From the NCBI GenBank assembly GCA_016874735.1, contig VGTI01000013.1, positions 1-64,000 on the forward strand: a stretch of DNA of 64,000 nucleotides, read 5' to 3'. Shown piece by piece: positions 54,113-62,753 of the stretch (the stretch's first letter is position 1; each line of letters begins with the position of its first letter). Made by a program: the position numbers and the translations under genes. The stretch is from Deltaproteobacteria bacterium (GTDB lineage Bacteria > Bdellovibrionota_B > Oligoflexia > Oligoflexales > CAIYRB01). Under the pieces are notes generated by a model, which was not told the origin of the DNA, searched no databases, and worked only from the letters and a program-made list of their open reading frames with translations.

Positions 54113-54507
54113 TGGATCATCAAATCCGGAACAAGCTGATTAGTTATTTCGCTACCAAAGACGAAGTGAGGCTATTAGTTGTTTTTGGATCGGCGATCGA
54201 TGGTCGCATGACAGCGGAGTCTGATATCGATTTAGCACTCGACCTAGGTCGTGCACTGACGATCGATGAAAAACTCGAGATTTCGCATGATCTCGGTAAG
54301 TTTTTAGGCCGTGACGTTGATATCGTGGACCTCAGCAAAGTGCGGGGTGCCATCCTAGAAGAGGTTGTGGTCAAGGGTGAACGGTTGATGCAGAGATCGC
54401 CCGAGGATTTTGCCAAGCTGCTGACGCGTATGTGGTATGACAAAGAGGACGACGGCCGTTTCCGGCAGCGCACTGTAGAAGCGAGGTTAGCAAGGTGGAA
54501 GCAGTAA
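54112..54507 (+). CDS. mntA: MntA-type nucleotidyltransferase antitoxin
   Basis: This 131-aa minimal nucleotidyltransferase has the signature VVFGSAIDGRMTAESDIDLA at residues 24-43 (GSx10DxD-type metal site), then LGKFLGRDVDIVDLSK with the third acidic residue. In HepT/MntA modules this protein adds AMP to the HEPN toxin and inactivates it. It starts within the serA stop codon and overlaps the HepT gene by 13 bases. Confidence 0.85.
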   Translation: MDHQIRNKLISYFATKDEVRLLVVFGSAIDGRMTAESDIDLALDLGRALTIDEKLEISHDLGKFLGRDVDIVDLSKVRGAILEEVVVKGERLMQRSPEDFAKLLTRMWYDKEDDGRFRQRTVEARLARWKQ

Positions 54508-54971
54508 ACGAGCAACTACTTCGGGAAAAGGCTGACGTCGTGGCAAGAGCGTTGGCTCGCGTCAAAAGCAAGTGTCCGAAGACCCAGCAGGAACTTACAA
54601 GTGACGTTGATGCTCAGGATATCATAGTGCTTAATTTAGAGCGTGCTGTCCAAGCCTGCGTTGATGTCGCTAGTCATGTGATCGCCTATACACCGCTGCC
54701 CGTTGCATCGTCCATGGCTGATAGTTTTGTTAAACTGCATCAGGCAGGAGTCATTTCCAAAAGTGTCAGCGAGCGAATGGTAAAAGCTACGGGTTTACGT
54801 AATCTGCTCGTGCACGAATATCAGCGGATCGACTGGTCCATCGTTTGGCGCGTTCTGACCAAGCATATCACTGACCCGATTAATTTTGTTCAGGAAGTCA
54901 TGAAGTGGCGCACCCAGAGCGACTCGAACGCCCGACCCTCAGGTTCGAAGCCTGATGCTCTATCCAACTGA
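54495..54971 (+). CDS. hepT: HepT-type HEPN ribonuclease toxin, 3' end running into tRNA-Arg
   Basis: This starts at a GTG (54495). The HEPN domain is helical, with the catalytic Rx4-6H motif as LRNLLVHEYQRIDWSI near residues 102-117, where Tyr is the usual AMPylation target. The frame then crosses, antisense, almost the whole tRNA-Arg gene. Its last 20 or so residues (RTQSDSNARPSGSKPDALSN) are tRNA complement, not a family feature. The natural C-terminus therefore appears to have been cut at the tRNA 3' end, consistent with insertion or deletion at this site. Confidence 0.75.
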   Translation: MEAVNEQLLREKADVVARALARVKSKCPKTQQELTSDVDAQDIIVLNLERAVQACVDVASHVIAYTPLPVASSMADSFVKLHQAGVISKSVSERMVKATGLRNLLVHEYQRIDWSIVWRVLTKHITDPINFVQEVMKWRTQSDSNARPSGSKPDALSN

Positions 54972-54982
54972 GCTATGGGTGC
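54906..54982 (-). tRNA. tRNA-Arg (anticodon TCG)
   Basis: On the minus strand a full cloverleaf can be drawn. The acceptor is GCACCCA paired with TGGGTGC plus discriminator G and encoded CCA. The D arm is GCTC...GAGC. The anticodon stem TCAGG/CCTGA has loop CTTCGAA, giving anticodon TCG (reads CGA). The T arm GGGCG TTCGAGT CGCTC completes it. Length 77 nt. Confidence 0.93.
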
Positions 54983-54993
54983 CTTAAGCCGCC

Positions 54994-56097
54994 TTATTTA
55001 TACAAGTCGCTGATCGCAAGCGCAAGACCAAGCCCATCGCCTTTGGGCAATTGAAGTAGCGCGGCATGTCTGTGCCACGGGCTGTCGAGGGTCAGCCTTT
55101 GTTTAAAAAAGAACGGTGTGTCTAAATCTGCGTAAGTGAAGGCTCCGGTGCCGCAGGCAATATGCAGCGAAAAGCCCATAGCGATCTCGCTCTCGAGCAT
55201 GCCACCAATCATCAGGGGACAACCGCTTGAGACCGCAAGCTTAATGATTTGCAGGGCCTGTGACACTCCGGACTTCATGATCTTAATGTTGACGATAGGT
55301 TTTAAGCCAAGCTCAAGAATCGCGTGCAGATCAGCAACGGAGCGTACAGTTTCATCAACGCACAGCGGCACTCCGGTCAGCCTCGCCAGTTGACTAAGGC
55401 CTGAAAGGTCGCGCTCGGGTAATGGTTGCTCGCAAAATAGCACATTCATGCCAAGACGCTGCGCCACGTCGAGTATGGCGACCGCTGATGCGACGCTGCA
55501 GCCTTGATTACAGTCGAGTATGTAGCTGAGGCCCGCTGGAGCTAAAGCAACGAGAGCAGCCAACATGTCGCTGTCACCTCTGACATTGCCCGAGATCTTA
55601 ACCTTTATGGTTGTAAAACCGTAGGGCTCGTACAGTTGCCAAAAGCCCTTAATTTCTTGTGGCGGCATGATGGGCATGGTGATGTCAGTGGATAATGTTT
55701 CGGTTCTCGAAGTGCCAAATAGACGCGCCAACGGTAAGGACTGCGCCTGAGCCTTGAGATCCCAAAGGGCGCACTCTACGCCCACCACGCCTGTGATCGA
55801 CTTGGCGCTGTATGCTTTAAAATGGCGCTCTACAAATAACAGCGCCTCATCTACGCTCAAGCCGATGCACTGACCAAGTATGGTCTCTGCCGTCGCTTTG
55901 GCGCTTGCAATATCGTCGTAGGTCAATGAAGGGAACGGTGCGCATTCTCCATGCCCCCTATGACCAGTATCGGTTATGACCTCGCAAGTCACCACAGTGG
56001 CACTGGGGAGGCTCTCCTTCGAGATCGTAAAGGGTACGTGAATAGGAGACGTGCAGATGCGGAGCTTATAGGAGTTAACTCTCACTAACTGATCCAC
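54994..56097 (-). CDS. Dipeptide epimerase (L-Ala-D/L-Glu epimerase type, enolase superfamily)
   Basis: This 367-aa protein belongs to the muconate-lactonizing subgroup. Visible are the capping domain (HGECAPFPSLTYDD, GVVGVECALWDLKAQ), the KxK catalytic pair in GFTTIKVKISGN, the metal ligands in YILDCNQGCS, VLFCEQPLPE and LCVDETVRS, and the second-side Lys in NIKIMKSGVS. It probably epimerises murein dipeptides for recycling. The first codons (MDQLV from a GTG at 56097) read out of an inverted-repeat element end. A later GTG at 56085 may be the original start. Confidence 0.85.
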   Translation of the reverse strand: MDQLVRVNSYKLRICTSPIHVPFTISKESLPSATVVTCEVITDTGHRGHGECAPFPSLTYDDIASAKATAETILGQCIGLSVDEALLFVERHFKAYSAKSITGVVGVECALWDLKAQAQSLPLARLFGTSRTETLSTDITMPIMPPQEIKGFWQLYEPYGFTTIKVKISGNVRGDSDMLAALVALAPAGLSYILDCNQGCSVASAVAILDVAQRLGMNVLFCEQPLPERDLSGLSQLARLTGVPLCVDETVRSVADLHAILELGLKPIVNIKIMKSGVSQALQIIKLAVSSGCPLMIGGMLESEIAMGFSLHIACGTGAFTYADLDTPFFFKQRLTLDSPWHRHAALLQLPKGDGLGLALAISDLYK

Positions 56098-56168
56098 TTA
56101 ATTGTTGGTAAGATGTTTTTTGACTCATCGCCCAAGGACCAAAAGTTAAGTGTACCACTTAATAGCCT
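56088..56168. mobile_element. Partial inverted-repeat element, copy 4
   Basis: The left end ACTGATCCACTTAATTGTTG (56088-56107) matches the ends of the three complete copies. The candidate right end ACCACTTAATAG (56154-56165) is shortened and the whole is only about 81 bp, so this copy has an internal deletion or a decayed right side. It contributes the first codons of both divergent neighbouring genes. Confidence 0.5.
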
Positions 56169-57025
56169 TAATCTCCCTGCTAATGACGTTCCCAACGGCA
56201 CAAGCCGAGCAAGCGCGGGGCCCTACCTTGCAGGTTGAATATGCTGACAGGGCGCCGTCTCATACCGATTACCGCTCAGTGCAGCGGACACGGGGACGGG
56301 TTTATGGCCTACTGCCAGTCATGACGGCCCCTGAAGGTAATAATCTGTACCTGGCTCTTGATTTTATGAGAGAAGTCCGTCGTCATCGCGCGGCAGACGG
56401 CCATGCCACGTCTGATGATTTAGTCGCGTCTGAGGGTTTACTCTACATGTATAAGTGGCGCGGCGAGTCATTCGTGCCATTACTTTGGGTGACGACTTTT
56501 CAAGCTCCGGGTGTGAAACGCGAGAGTAACCGCTTGGACCAGTTTGTCTTTGGTTTCACTTCGCGTCATCGCCTGCCCCTTTGGCCGCAGTACCGTGCCC
56601 GGACTACAGTTGGGTACCGACTGCGTTGGTATCCCTCGCACAAGAATTATTTGCTTTATGTCGGCGAGGAGATTTTCTCCGACACCTTTTGGCAGCTGCT
56701 CGTTAGTACGGCTGGGGGACGTTTAGACTTTTTTACGCCTGACCAAGACCTCTGGGCCTATCTAGGTTACGAAGGTGACGCTCGGGATTACTTCGGTCGC
56801 TGGTACGGTGACGAGGTTTGGCGGATAGGGGCGGCTATCACGGGTTATGGCGGCATACGTAAGCGTCTTGCAGGGATTCTTTACGGTGCCTTTGATGTCG
56901 GTTTTCAGAGCGAAAAAATACGACACAACACACCGGATAACGAACTCCGTCTTAGTTATCAGACGCACTACACACCTTGGGTGCGCGTCGCTATTGAGAC
57001 TTGGGTGGACGTTAAAGTGCCGTAA
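56150..57025 (+). CDS. Exported, probably outer-membrane protein
   Basis: A GTG start (56150) leads to a signal peptide HLIALISLLMTFPTAQAEQ. The 270-residue mature part is rich in aromatic, alternating strands (NNLYLALDFMREVRRH; TTVGYRLRWYPSHKNYLLY; HYTPWVRVAIETWVDVKVP). It resembles a small outer-membrane barrel of the kind annotated as porin-like hypothetical proteins. Its first codons come from the right end of the partial inverted-repeat element. Function unknown. Confidence 0.55.
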   Translation: MYHLIALISLLMTFPTAQAEQARGPTLQVEYADRAPSHTDYRSVQRTRGRVYGLLPVMTAPEGNNLYLALDFMREVRRHRAADGHATSDDLVASEGLLYMYKWRGESFVPLLWVTTFQAPGVKRESNRLDQFVFGFTSRHRLPLWPQYRARTTVGYRLRWYPSHKNYLLYVGEEIFSDTFWQLLVSTAGGRLDFFTPDQDLWAYLGYEGDARDYFGRWYGDEVWRIGAAITGYGGIRKRLAGILYGAFDVGFQSEKIRHNTPDNELRLSYQTHYTPWVRVAIETWVDVKVP

Positions 57026-57029
57026 GTGC

Positions 57030-58109
57030 TCACCAACTATATGTCGAAGTATTGGCAAGCAAATCTAGTTGTTCTCTGAGATCCCGCAGTTGACCTTGCC
57101 AGTAGCTCGGTGTGCCAAATTGCGGAAAGGCGCGCGGGAACGCAGGGTCTTGCCATCGCCTGCCGATCCAAGCACTGAAGTGGACGAATCGGAGGGCACG
57201 CAGCGCCTCGATAAGTCGCAAGCTCTGGTGGTCAAAATCCCGCATACTGCAGTAGCCGTCGAGCAGGATTGACAACTGTCGCTTCGCATAGGAGTCGCGA
57301 CCGGGAATCAGCAACCAAATATCTTGCACTGCAGGCCCCATCACCATGTCGTCGAAGTCGACAAAAAAGAGTTGTTCACGCCCCTGGAGTAGGTTGCCGA
57401 GGTGACAATCACCGTGGATGCGATGGATGGCCGTTGTAGCAAACCAAGGCGTGGCGATGGCGCAGATGGATCTCACCGTCTCGGCGTAGGCAGAGCTTAG
57501 TTCCTGCGGGATGATCTTGTCGTCAAGGAGTTGCTGCAGATTGTTTATACCGTAAGTCGTCGGCGACAAGACGATGCGGTGCGGTGCCAGTTTGGTGGCT
57601 CCGACATTGTGGATCCGTGCGAGTAGACGCCCTACCTGAGTTAGCTGGTCGTCGCTTAGCTCGTCCGGAGATCTGCCCCCGACTTTGGCAAAGACGGCAT
57701 AGTAAATATCAGCGTCCTTGAGCTTGTGTAGCGTGTCGCCATCAACAAACTGCCTAGGGGCCACGACTGGTATCTCTAGGTCGGCGAGATCAGCCAGAAA
57801 AGTGTGCTCATCACGGATCTGTGCCTCACTCCAACGGCCAGGGCGATAAAACTTAGCGATCAGAAAGCGCTCTGACGGGCTGGCCGGAGTGTGATCAAGC
57901 TCAATCTCTAGTTCATAGACGCGGTTCTCCATGCTATTGAGAGCCATGGCGCGGCCGGTGCATCGCAGGCCAGTGGACGACTCTACGGCGTCGAGAATGC
58001 GGTCCGGTGTGAGTTGATAAAAATACTGGGTGTGTGCATCGCCCCAAGCTGATTTTGTTTGGTTAGCTGCGCCCTTATCCTGGGTAGTGGGTTGTCGGGA
58101 TTGGGGCAT
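57030..58109 (-). CDS. srkA: SrkA/YihE-type protein kinase (aminoglycoside phosphotransferase fold)
   Basis: This protein of about 359 aa starts at MPQSRQPTTQDKG (58109), with AAGGA upstream. A longer frame to 58157 is possible. Typical SrkA segments are NSMENRVYELEIELD, ERFLIAKFYRPGRWSEAQIR and DEHTFLADLADLEIPVVAP. The catalytic loop is HRIHGDCHLGNLLQGREQ and the metal site FVDFDDMVMGPAVQDIWLL. SrkA is a Ser/Thr kinase that protects stressed cells from programmed death. The N-terminal 40 residues are an extra, low-complexity extension. Confidence 0.88.
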   Translation of the reverse strand: MPQSRQPTTQDKGAANQTKSAWGDAHTQYFYQLTPDRILDAVESSTGLRCTGRAMALNSMENRVYELEIELDHTPASPSERFLIAKFYRPGRWSEAQIRDEHTFLADLADLEIPVVAPRQFVDGDTLHKLKDADIYYAVFAKVGGRSPDELSDDQLTQVGRLLARIHNVGATKLAPHRIVLSPTTYGINNLQQLLDDKIIPQELSSAYAETVRSICAIATPWFATTAIHRIHGDCHLGNLLQGREQLFFVDFDDMVMGPAVQDIWLLIPGRDSYAKRQLSILLDGYCSMRDFDHQSLRLIEALRALRFVHFSAWIGRRWQDPAFPRAFPQFGTPSYWQGQLRDLREQLDLLANTSTYSW

Positions 58110-58226
58110 GAGTGAGCGTCCTTGTAACTCTAGGGCTAAGCTTGCGCGAGCCCTCAAACTTGTGGCTGTCGGAGCTGGCGGCTAGAATGAGTGCAGGCCT
58201 CCAGGCTCCCCCAACATAGCAAGAGC

Positions 58227-60251
58227 ATGACTATGAGAAAAATGACAATCTTCGCCGTGATCCTACAACTGTCCGTCATGGCGGGGGGGCTTGGCTGTAA
58301 ACATGGGCGCGACAGAGGCGACGGCAGCTCCGCACTGCTAGGTGCCCAAGGAGTTGTCCAATTTGGCAGTCAATCTCAGTTTTTCTTTGGTCTGGCCACG
58401 GCACCAGCCCACGTCGAGGATCAGCTAGACGACAGCTGGCTAGCCTTTGCGCGCAGTGGACGCGTCGCGGCCTGGCAAAATCAGGCACAGCCAGACCGGC
58501 GCCTCGATTTTTGGTCCAATCCGGCTATGGAAATTGACCTGGCAGCTGCCACAGGAGTGGAGGTTTTTCGCCTCGGTGTGGACTGGGGGCGGCTCGTTCC
58601 CCGCCATGGTGACAAGATCGATGCAGCATCACTCGAGCGTTATCATGACATCGTTGCCATGATTCGAGCCAAAAAGATGCGGGTGATGCTCACCCTTTTT
58701 CATCATAGCCTGCCGCCTTGGGCCATCGAAATGGGAGGTTGGGGCAAGCCCGAGGTGCGTGACGCTTTTGTCGCATTCGGCAAGGCTATGGTCGATGAGT
58801 TCGGTCCCAGTGTCGACTACTGGGTGACCTTTAACGAACCGTCTGTATTCGCCTTATTGTCTAATGTTGCGGGTATTTGGCCTGGTGGTAAACCAAACCC
58901 TATGGCGATTCTACCGCTCCCAGGGGCTCTCAAGGGCGCTTATTTTAAAGCGATCGACAATATGACGGCGAGTCACCGAGAGTTGTATGACCACATCCAT
59001 AGCGTTGGTGCCAAGGCCGCGCGTCGTCCGATCGTTGGTATTGCCCAGCACATTGGGCATCATGTGGCGGCTGGCAAACTCGATATTGCTTCGGCCACCT
59101 TTGCTCGCCAAACCGTCAATTACGGTTTCCTGGATGCTGTCATCTCTCATGTGGACTTTATCGGCCTCAATTACTACGGCGCCGAGATTGTTAAGGGTAG
59201 TGGAACCGTGGTGGATCCCAGATTTGAATATAGCGAGTCTGGACGCGTTATAGATCCGCAAGGCATGTATTTGACACTGAGTAAGATCCATCAGCGCTAC
59301 AATGTCGATTTCGTCAATCGCCCTGCAGGTAAAGTATTGCCACTGATCATTACGGAAAATGGCATCTCCGATGCATCGGACATCCTGCGACCAGCGTACC
59401 TCACGGAACATCTGCGCGCCATTAAGGCCGTGATGGACGACGGTGTGCCTGTGCTCGGGTATATATTTTGGACTATTTCGGATAACTGGGAGTGGGCGGA
59501 CGGCTACTGTCCTAAGTTTGGTTTAGTAGCTGTGGATCGAGCGGCTAATTTAAAGCGCACCAAGAGGCCGTCGTTTGATCTATTTACCTCTATCGTAAAG
59601 CGTGGTGGATTTAGTAGTGGCGACGCTGACGCAGCTTGGCAGCTCGTCAAAGATCATGTAGGAAAGCCGCGACCCTTCTGCCGTAGTACTGATGGCATTA
59701 CCTCTATGAATGAGCCGTACGACCGCTTGGTCGTTGATCGGGACTGGCGCTTTTCTAAGGATAAACCTCTAAGTCAAGAAGACGGCGGTCCGTATGAGCC
59801 TTGGGATCCCGATATCGATGCGACACTAAAGCCCGTAAAGAGCACCTTTAAACAGGTAGGTACAGGATTTAAATCGCTGCTGAGCTCTATCCGCAACTTT
59901 TCCTGGCTGGGAATCAAGGCCGAGGACTCTGAGGGTGTAACCTTTGAGCTGCCACTTGACACTAATGTCGTTTGCGAAACGCCGCTAGGCTCATCGACGT
60001 TGATCGTATCGTTTCCGCATGCGTTCAAGGTGCAAGACATGCGCGAGGTGAACGGCGCATGGATATCACTCACTCAGGGTATAGACGTCTACCTGCGCAG
60101 GGATAAGCTGGAAAGAGTTGCAGTTGAGCGTGTTTACCTTGGCGAGTCGACCTTTAATATTGAAGGGACAGTAGGTAGTGAGGCGATCAAAAAGACCGTG
60201 AACCTCGCGGCACCTCAACCATGGTCGAGGTGCTCGAGTCGTGAGGACTAA
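58227..60251 (+). CDS. Glycoside hydrolase family 1 lipoprotein
   Basis: This protein starts at MTMRKMTIFAVILQ (58227) or the ATG six bases later. The signal ends in MAGGLGCKHG, a lipobox. The GH1 barrel runs from FFFGLATAPAHVEDQLDDSW through EVFRLGVDWGRLVPRHG, the acid/base Glu in DYWVTFNEPSVFALL, DFIGLNYYGAEIVKGS and the nucleophile Glu in LPLIITENGISDASDI to YIFWTISDNWEWADGYCPKF. It probably hydrolyses beta-glucosides or similar sugars at the cell surface or in the periplasm. The last 200 residues after the barrel are an unassigned extension, unusual for GH1. Confidence 0.9.
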   Translation: MTMRKMTIFAVILQLSVMAGGLGCKHGRDRGDGSSALLGAQGVVQFGSQSQFFFGLATAPAHVEDQLDDSWLAFARSGRVAAWQNQAQPDRRLDFWSNPAMEIDLAAATGVEVFRLGVDWGRLVPRHGDKIDAASLERYHDIVAMIRAKKMRVMLTLFHHSLPPWAIEMGGWGKPEVRDAFVAFGKAMVDEFGPSVDYWVTFNEPSVFALLSNVAGIWPGGKPNPMAILPLPGALKGAYFKAIDNMTASHRELYDHIHSVGAKAARRPIVGIAQHIGHHVAAGKLDIASATFARQTVNYGFLDAVISHVDFIGLNYYGAEIVKGSGTVVDPRFEYSESGRVIDPQGMYLTLSKIHQRYNVDFVNRPAGKVLPLIITENGISDASDILRPAYLTEHLRAIKAVMDDGVPVLGYIFWTISDNWEWADGYCPKFGLVAVDRAANLKRTKRPSFDLFTSIVKRGGFSSGDADAAWQLVKDHVGKPRPFCRSTDGITSMNEPYDRLVVDRDWRFSKDKPLSQEDGGPYEPWDPDIDATLKPVKSTFKQVGTGFKSLLSSIRNFSWLGIKAEDSEGVTFELPLDTNVVCETPLGSSTLIVSFPHAFKVQDMREVNGAWISLTQGIDVYLRRDKLERVAVERVYLGESTFNIEGTVGSEAIKKTVNLAAPQPWSRCSSRED

Positions 60252-60269
60252 ACACGGAGAGCAGGGTGA

Positions 60270-60620
60270 TTAGCCTTCGATCTTTTCGATGATGAGATCG
60301 ATCAGACCTTCGGGAGCGTTGAAGAACTCCCGCATGTTGTAGGTCTCAACGAACCACTGCCCGATACTGTCCTTCTCACCCTTTTTGGCCTTGGCGACGA
60401 TCTTGTCGTAGGTCGAGGTGAGTTCCACTAAGCGCCGGGTCACCCCGGCCGAGGCCGGCTCATTAGCAGGATACTTTTCTCTCAAATAACGTAGCACCAG
60501 ATAGACGACCACAGGGTCGCATTTGTCCGCGACATTGAAGGCGTCAGCAGACGTAAGGGTGCCATTTTCTAGACCGGCTAGGAGCCTTAGGCTCTCGCGT
60601 TTTTCCTGTTCAAAGCTCAT
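60270..60620 (-). CDS. Small helical cytosolic protein, unknown
   Basis: This 116-aa all-helical protein begins MSFEQEKRESLRLLAGLENG and has LVLRYLREKYPANEPASAGV and DSIGQWFVETYNMREFFN. No signal, metal-binding or nucleotide-binding motif is visible. It lies 23 bp downstream of the M3 oligopeptidase gene on the same strand and is probably co-transcribed. Family not recognised. Confidence 0.6.
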   Translation of the reverse strand: MSFEQEKRESLRLLAGLENGTLTSADAFNVADKCDPVVVYLVLRYLREKYPANEPASAGVTRRLVELTSTYDKIVAKAKKGEKDSIGQWFVETYNMREFFNAPEGLIDLIIEKIEG

Positions 60621-60643
60621 TGTCGGCCTCCGTTAAGGGTGAC

Positions 60644-62677
60644 TCAAATTAGTTGTGATCGTCGCAGTAAAGCATCTGGATCCGGGGCTCTGCCGCGGAA
60701 CGCTTTGTACAGTGTCATAGGGTGGTCGCTGCCGCCGCGCTCAAGAATGTGACGACGGAAAAGGTCGGCTATCTCACGATCAAAGACGCCGCGCTCCTCG
60801 AACAGTTCAAAGGCGTCAGCATCTAAAACCTCAGCCCACTTATAGCCGTAGTAACCAGCAGCGTAGCCACCGGCAAAAATGTGCTCAAAGGCCGACGATA
60901 TATTGGTCCCTTGAATGTTGGGTAATAAATCCGTGGGTGCCACTGCCGCGCGCTCAAAAGTTGCGACATCGACATCGCCTTCCGGTGGATCAGCGTGCCA
61001 AGCCATGTCAAGGTAACCAAATCGTAGCTGCCGCATCATCAAATAGGCTGCGTGGAAATTTTCGCCGTCGATAATCTTTTGCACCATCTCAGGCGGTAGC
61101 AGCTCTCCGGTCTCGTAGTGCGTCGCGAACAGAGCGAGACCGTCTTTATGCCGGGCCCAATTTTCGAGGATTTGCGACGGTAGTTCGACAAAATCTCTGT
61201 AAACGTTGGTGCAAGCTAAACTGCGATACTCGCAATCCGACAGCAGCGAATGGAGTGCATGACCAAACTCGTGAAAAAGTGTGGTCACCTCCTGAAACGT
61301 CAGTAGTGATGGTTTAGTCGGCGTTGGTTTAGTGAAATTGCAGACGATACTAACGTGCGGACGGTGATTGATCTCGCCGGACTTAAACTGTGATTTAAAG
61401 CGCGTGCACCAGGCGCCACCGCTCTTTGTGCTGCGCGGAAAGAAATCGGTGTAAAAGAGTCCCATGTACGCACCGGTGTCGCGACGTCGTACCTCGTATA
61501 CTTGGACGTCTTCGGCATAGACCGGTAGGTCCGTCACTGCACTAAACTCGAGGTCGAACAGGCGGCGCGCGTGTTCAAAGGCGCCGGCAAGTACGCGCTC
61601 TAGTTGAAAGTAGGGACGAGTCTCTTCGGCGTTGAGTTGAAATTTCTCTTCCTTGAGTTTAGCCGACCAATAGGCGTAATCCCAAGGTTGCAATTCCTCT
61701 TGGCAGCCTTTAGAGAGCATGAAAGCGCGAAGTTCCTGCATCTCACGGTCGGCGGCGGGTTTGGTCTTGCCAAGGAGTCGAGCGAGGAAGGTGCGGACGT
61801 TTTCTGGGCTCTCGGCCATCCGCTCCTCGGTCTGAAAGTGCGCGTGCGATTTGTAGCCCAGAAGTTTAGCCCGCTCACGACGTAGGGTGGCAATGCGTTT
61901 TAGCACAGCTTGATTATCATGGTCACCGCCGTAAGCTCGGGCATTAAACGCATACCAAATCGTGCGGCGTAGCTCGCGGTTAGCAGCATACTTAAGTAAA
62001 GGCAAGACACTGGGCGCGTGCAGCGTGAAAAGCCAAGCTCCTACCTGACCCTTTTCAACCGCTGCTGCCGCTGCGGCCTCCAGCGCTGAGTCTGGTAGGC
62101 CTGCGAGCTCAGTACGGTCAGTGATCACTAAAGTATAGGCATTGGTCGCCTTAAGCACATGCTCGGAGAATTTGGGGCCAAGGATTGAGAGCTCCTCGTC
62201 AAGCGCACGCAGTTTATCTTTATCGGCAGGACTGAGCATGGCTCCATTGCGACGGAAGCTGCGATAAGTCTTCTCGGCTAAAGTTTTTTGCTCAGTCGTC
62301 AGAGTCGACGGCAAGTGACGAAAGGCTGTCTCGACGCGTTGAAACAAAGCGCTGTCCAGATTGATGTCGCTCTCCAACTTGATCAACCGAGGCATGACTT
62401 GCGGAGCCAATGCCTGCATGGCCGCGTCGCCATGAGCTGATCGCAAATTTGAGTACACGTACGCAATGTCAAAGACCTTGGCCGTTGCAGCTTCAAGTGC
62501 GACAAAAGTGTTAGCGAAATTGGGGGTAGCAGTATCCGCCTTGATCGCATCGAGGCATTTCTTAGCCTCGATGATGGCATTATCCAAGGCCGGTAGATAA
62601 TGGTCGACCTTGATATCGCCAAACGGAACAGCCCCGTGTCTTAAGCTAGAGGGCTGCAGTAGTGGGTTGGTGGACAT
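60644..62677 (-). CDS. prlC: M3 family oligopeptidase (oligopeptidase A type)
   Basis: This 677-aa zinc peptidase is likely cytoplasmic, degrading short peptides including cleaved signal peptides. The zinc site is VTTLFHEFGHALHSLLSD, with the third ligand Glu in FVELPSQILENWARH. RDTGAYMGLFYTDFFPRSTK and GYAAGYYGYKWAEVLDADAF are typical M3 segments. No signal peptide. Length fits PrlC/Dcp. Closest to oligopeptidase A by overall layout, so the symbol is a best guess. Confidence 0.88.
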   Translation of the reverse strand: MSTNPLLQPSSLRHGAVPFGDIKVDHYLPALDNAIIEAKKCLDAIKADTATPNFANTFVALEAATAKVFDIAYVYSNLRSAHGDAAMQALAPQVMPRLIKLESDINLDSALFQRVETAFRHLPSTLTTEQKTLAEKTYRSFRRNGAMLSPADKDKLRALDEELSILGPKFSEHVLKATNAYTLVITDRTELAGLPDSALEAAAAAAVEKGQVGAWLFTLHAPSVLPLLKYAANRELRRTIWYAFNARAYGGDHDNQAVLKRIATLRRERAKLLGYKSHAHFQTEERMAESPENVRTFLARLLGKTKPAADREMQELRAFMLSKGCQEELQPWDYAYWSAKLKEEKFQLNAEETRPYFQLERVLAGAFEHARRLFDLEFSAVTDLPVYAEDVQVYEVRRRDTGAYMGLFYTDFFPRSTKSGGAWCTRFKSQFKSGEINHRPHVSIVCNFTKPTPTKPSLLTFQEVTTLFHEFGHALHSLLSDCEYRSLACTNVYRDFVELPSQILENWARHKDGLALFATHYETGELLPPEMVQKIIDGENFHAAYLMMRQLRFGYLDMAWHADPPEGDVDVATFERAAVAPTDLLPNIQGTNISSAFEHIFAGGYAAGYYGYKWAEVLDADAFELFEERGVFDREIADLFRRHILERGGSDHPMTLYKAFRGRAPDPDALLRRSQLI

Positions 62678-62753
62678 GCGCAGTCACCCTATAAGAGTCG
62701 AAAACATTCCTAAGACTCTAGAGACCATCACCGCCGGTGTCAAAGCGAAAGGC

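Noticed and set aside
54906-54971. Real HepT C-terminal residues RTQSDSNARPSGSKPDALSN
   Set aside because: They are the antisense of tRNA-Arg, a common artefact seen when a frame crosses a tRNA gene, so I do not treat them as a protein feature.
58282-58289. Phase-variable G tract in the GH1 lipoprotein signal sequence
   Set aside because: The run is only seven G, as are similar runs near 20957 and 38425 (C on plus). Too short to argue for slippage in a GC-rich genome.
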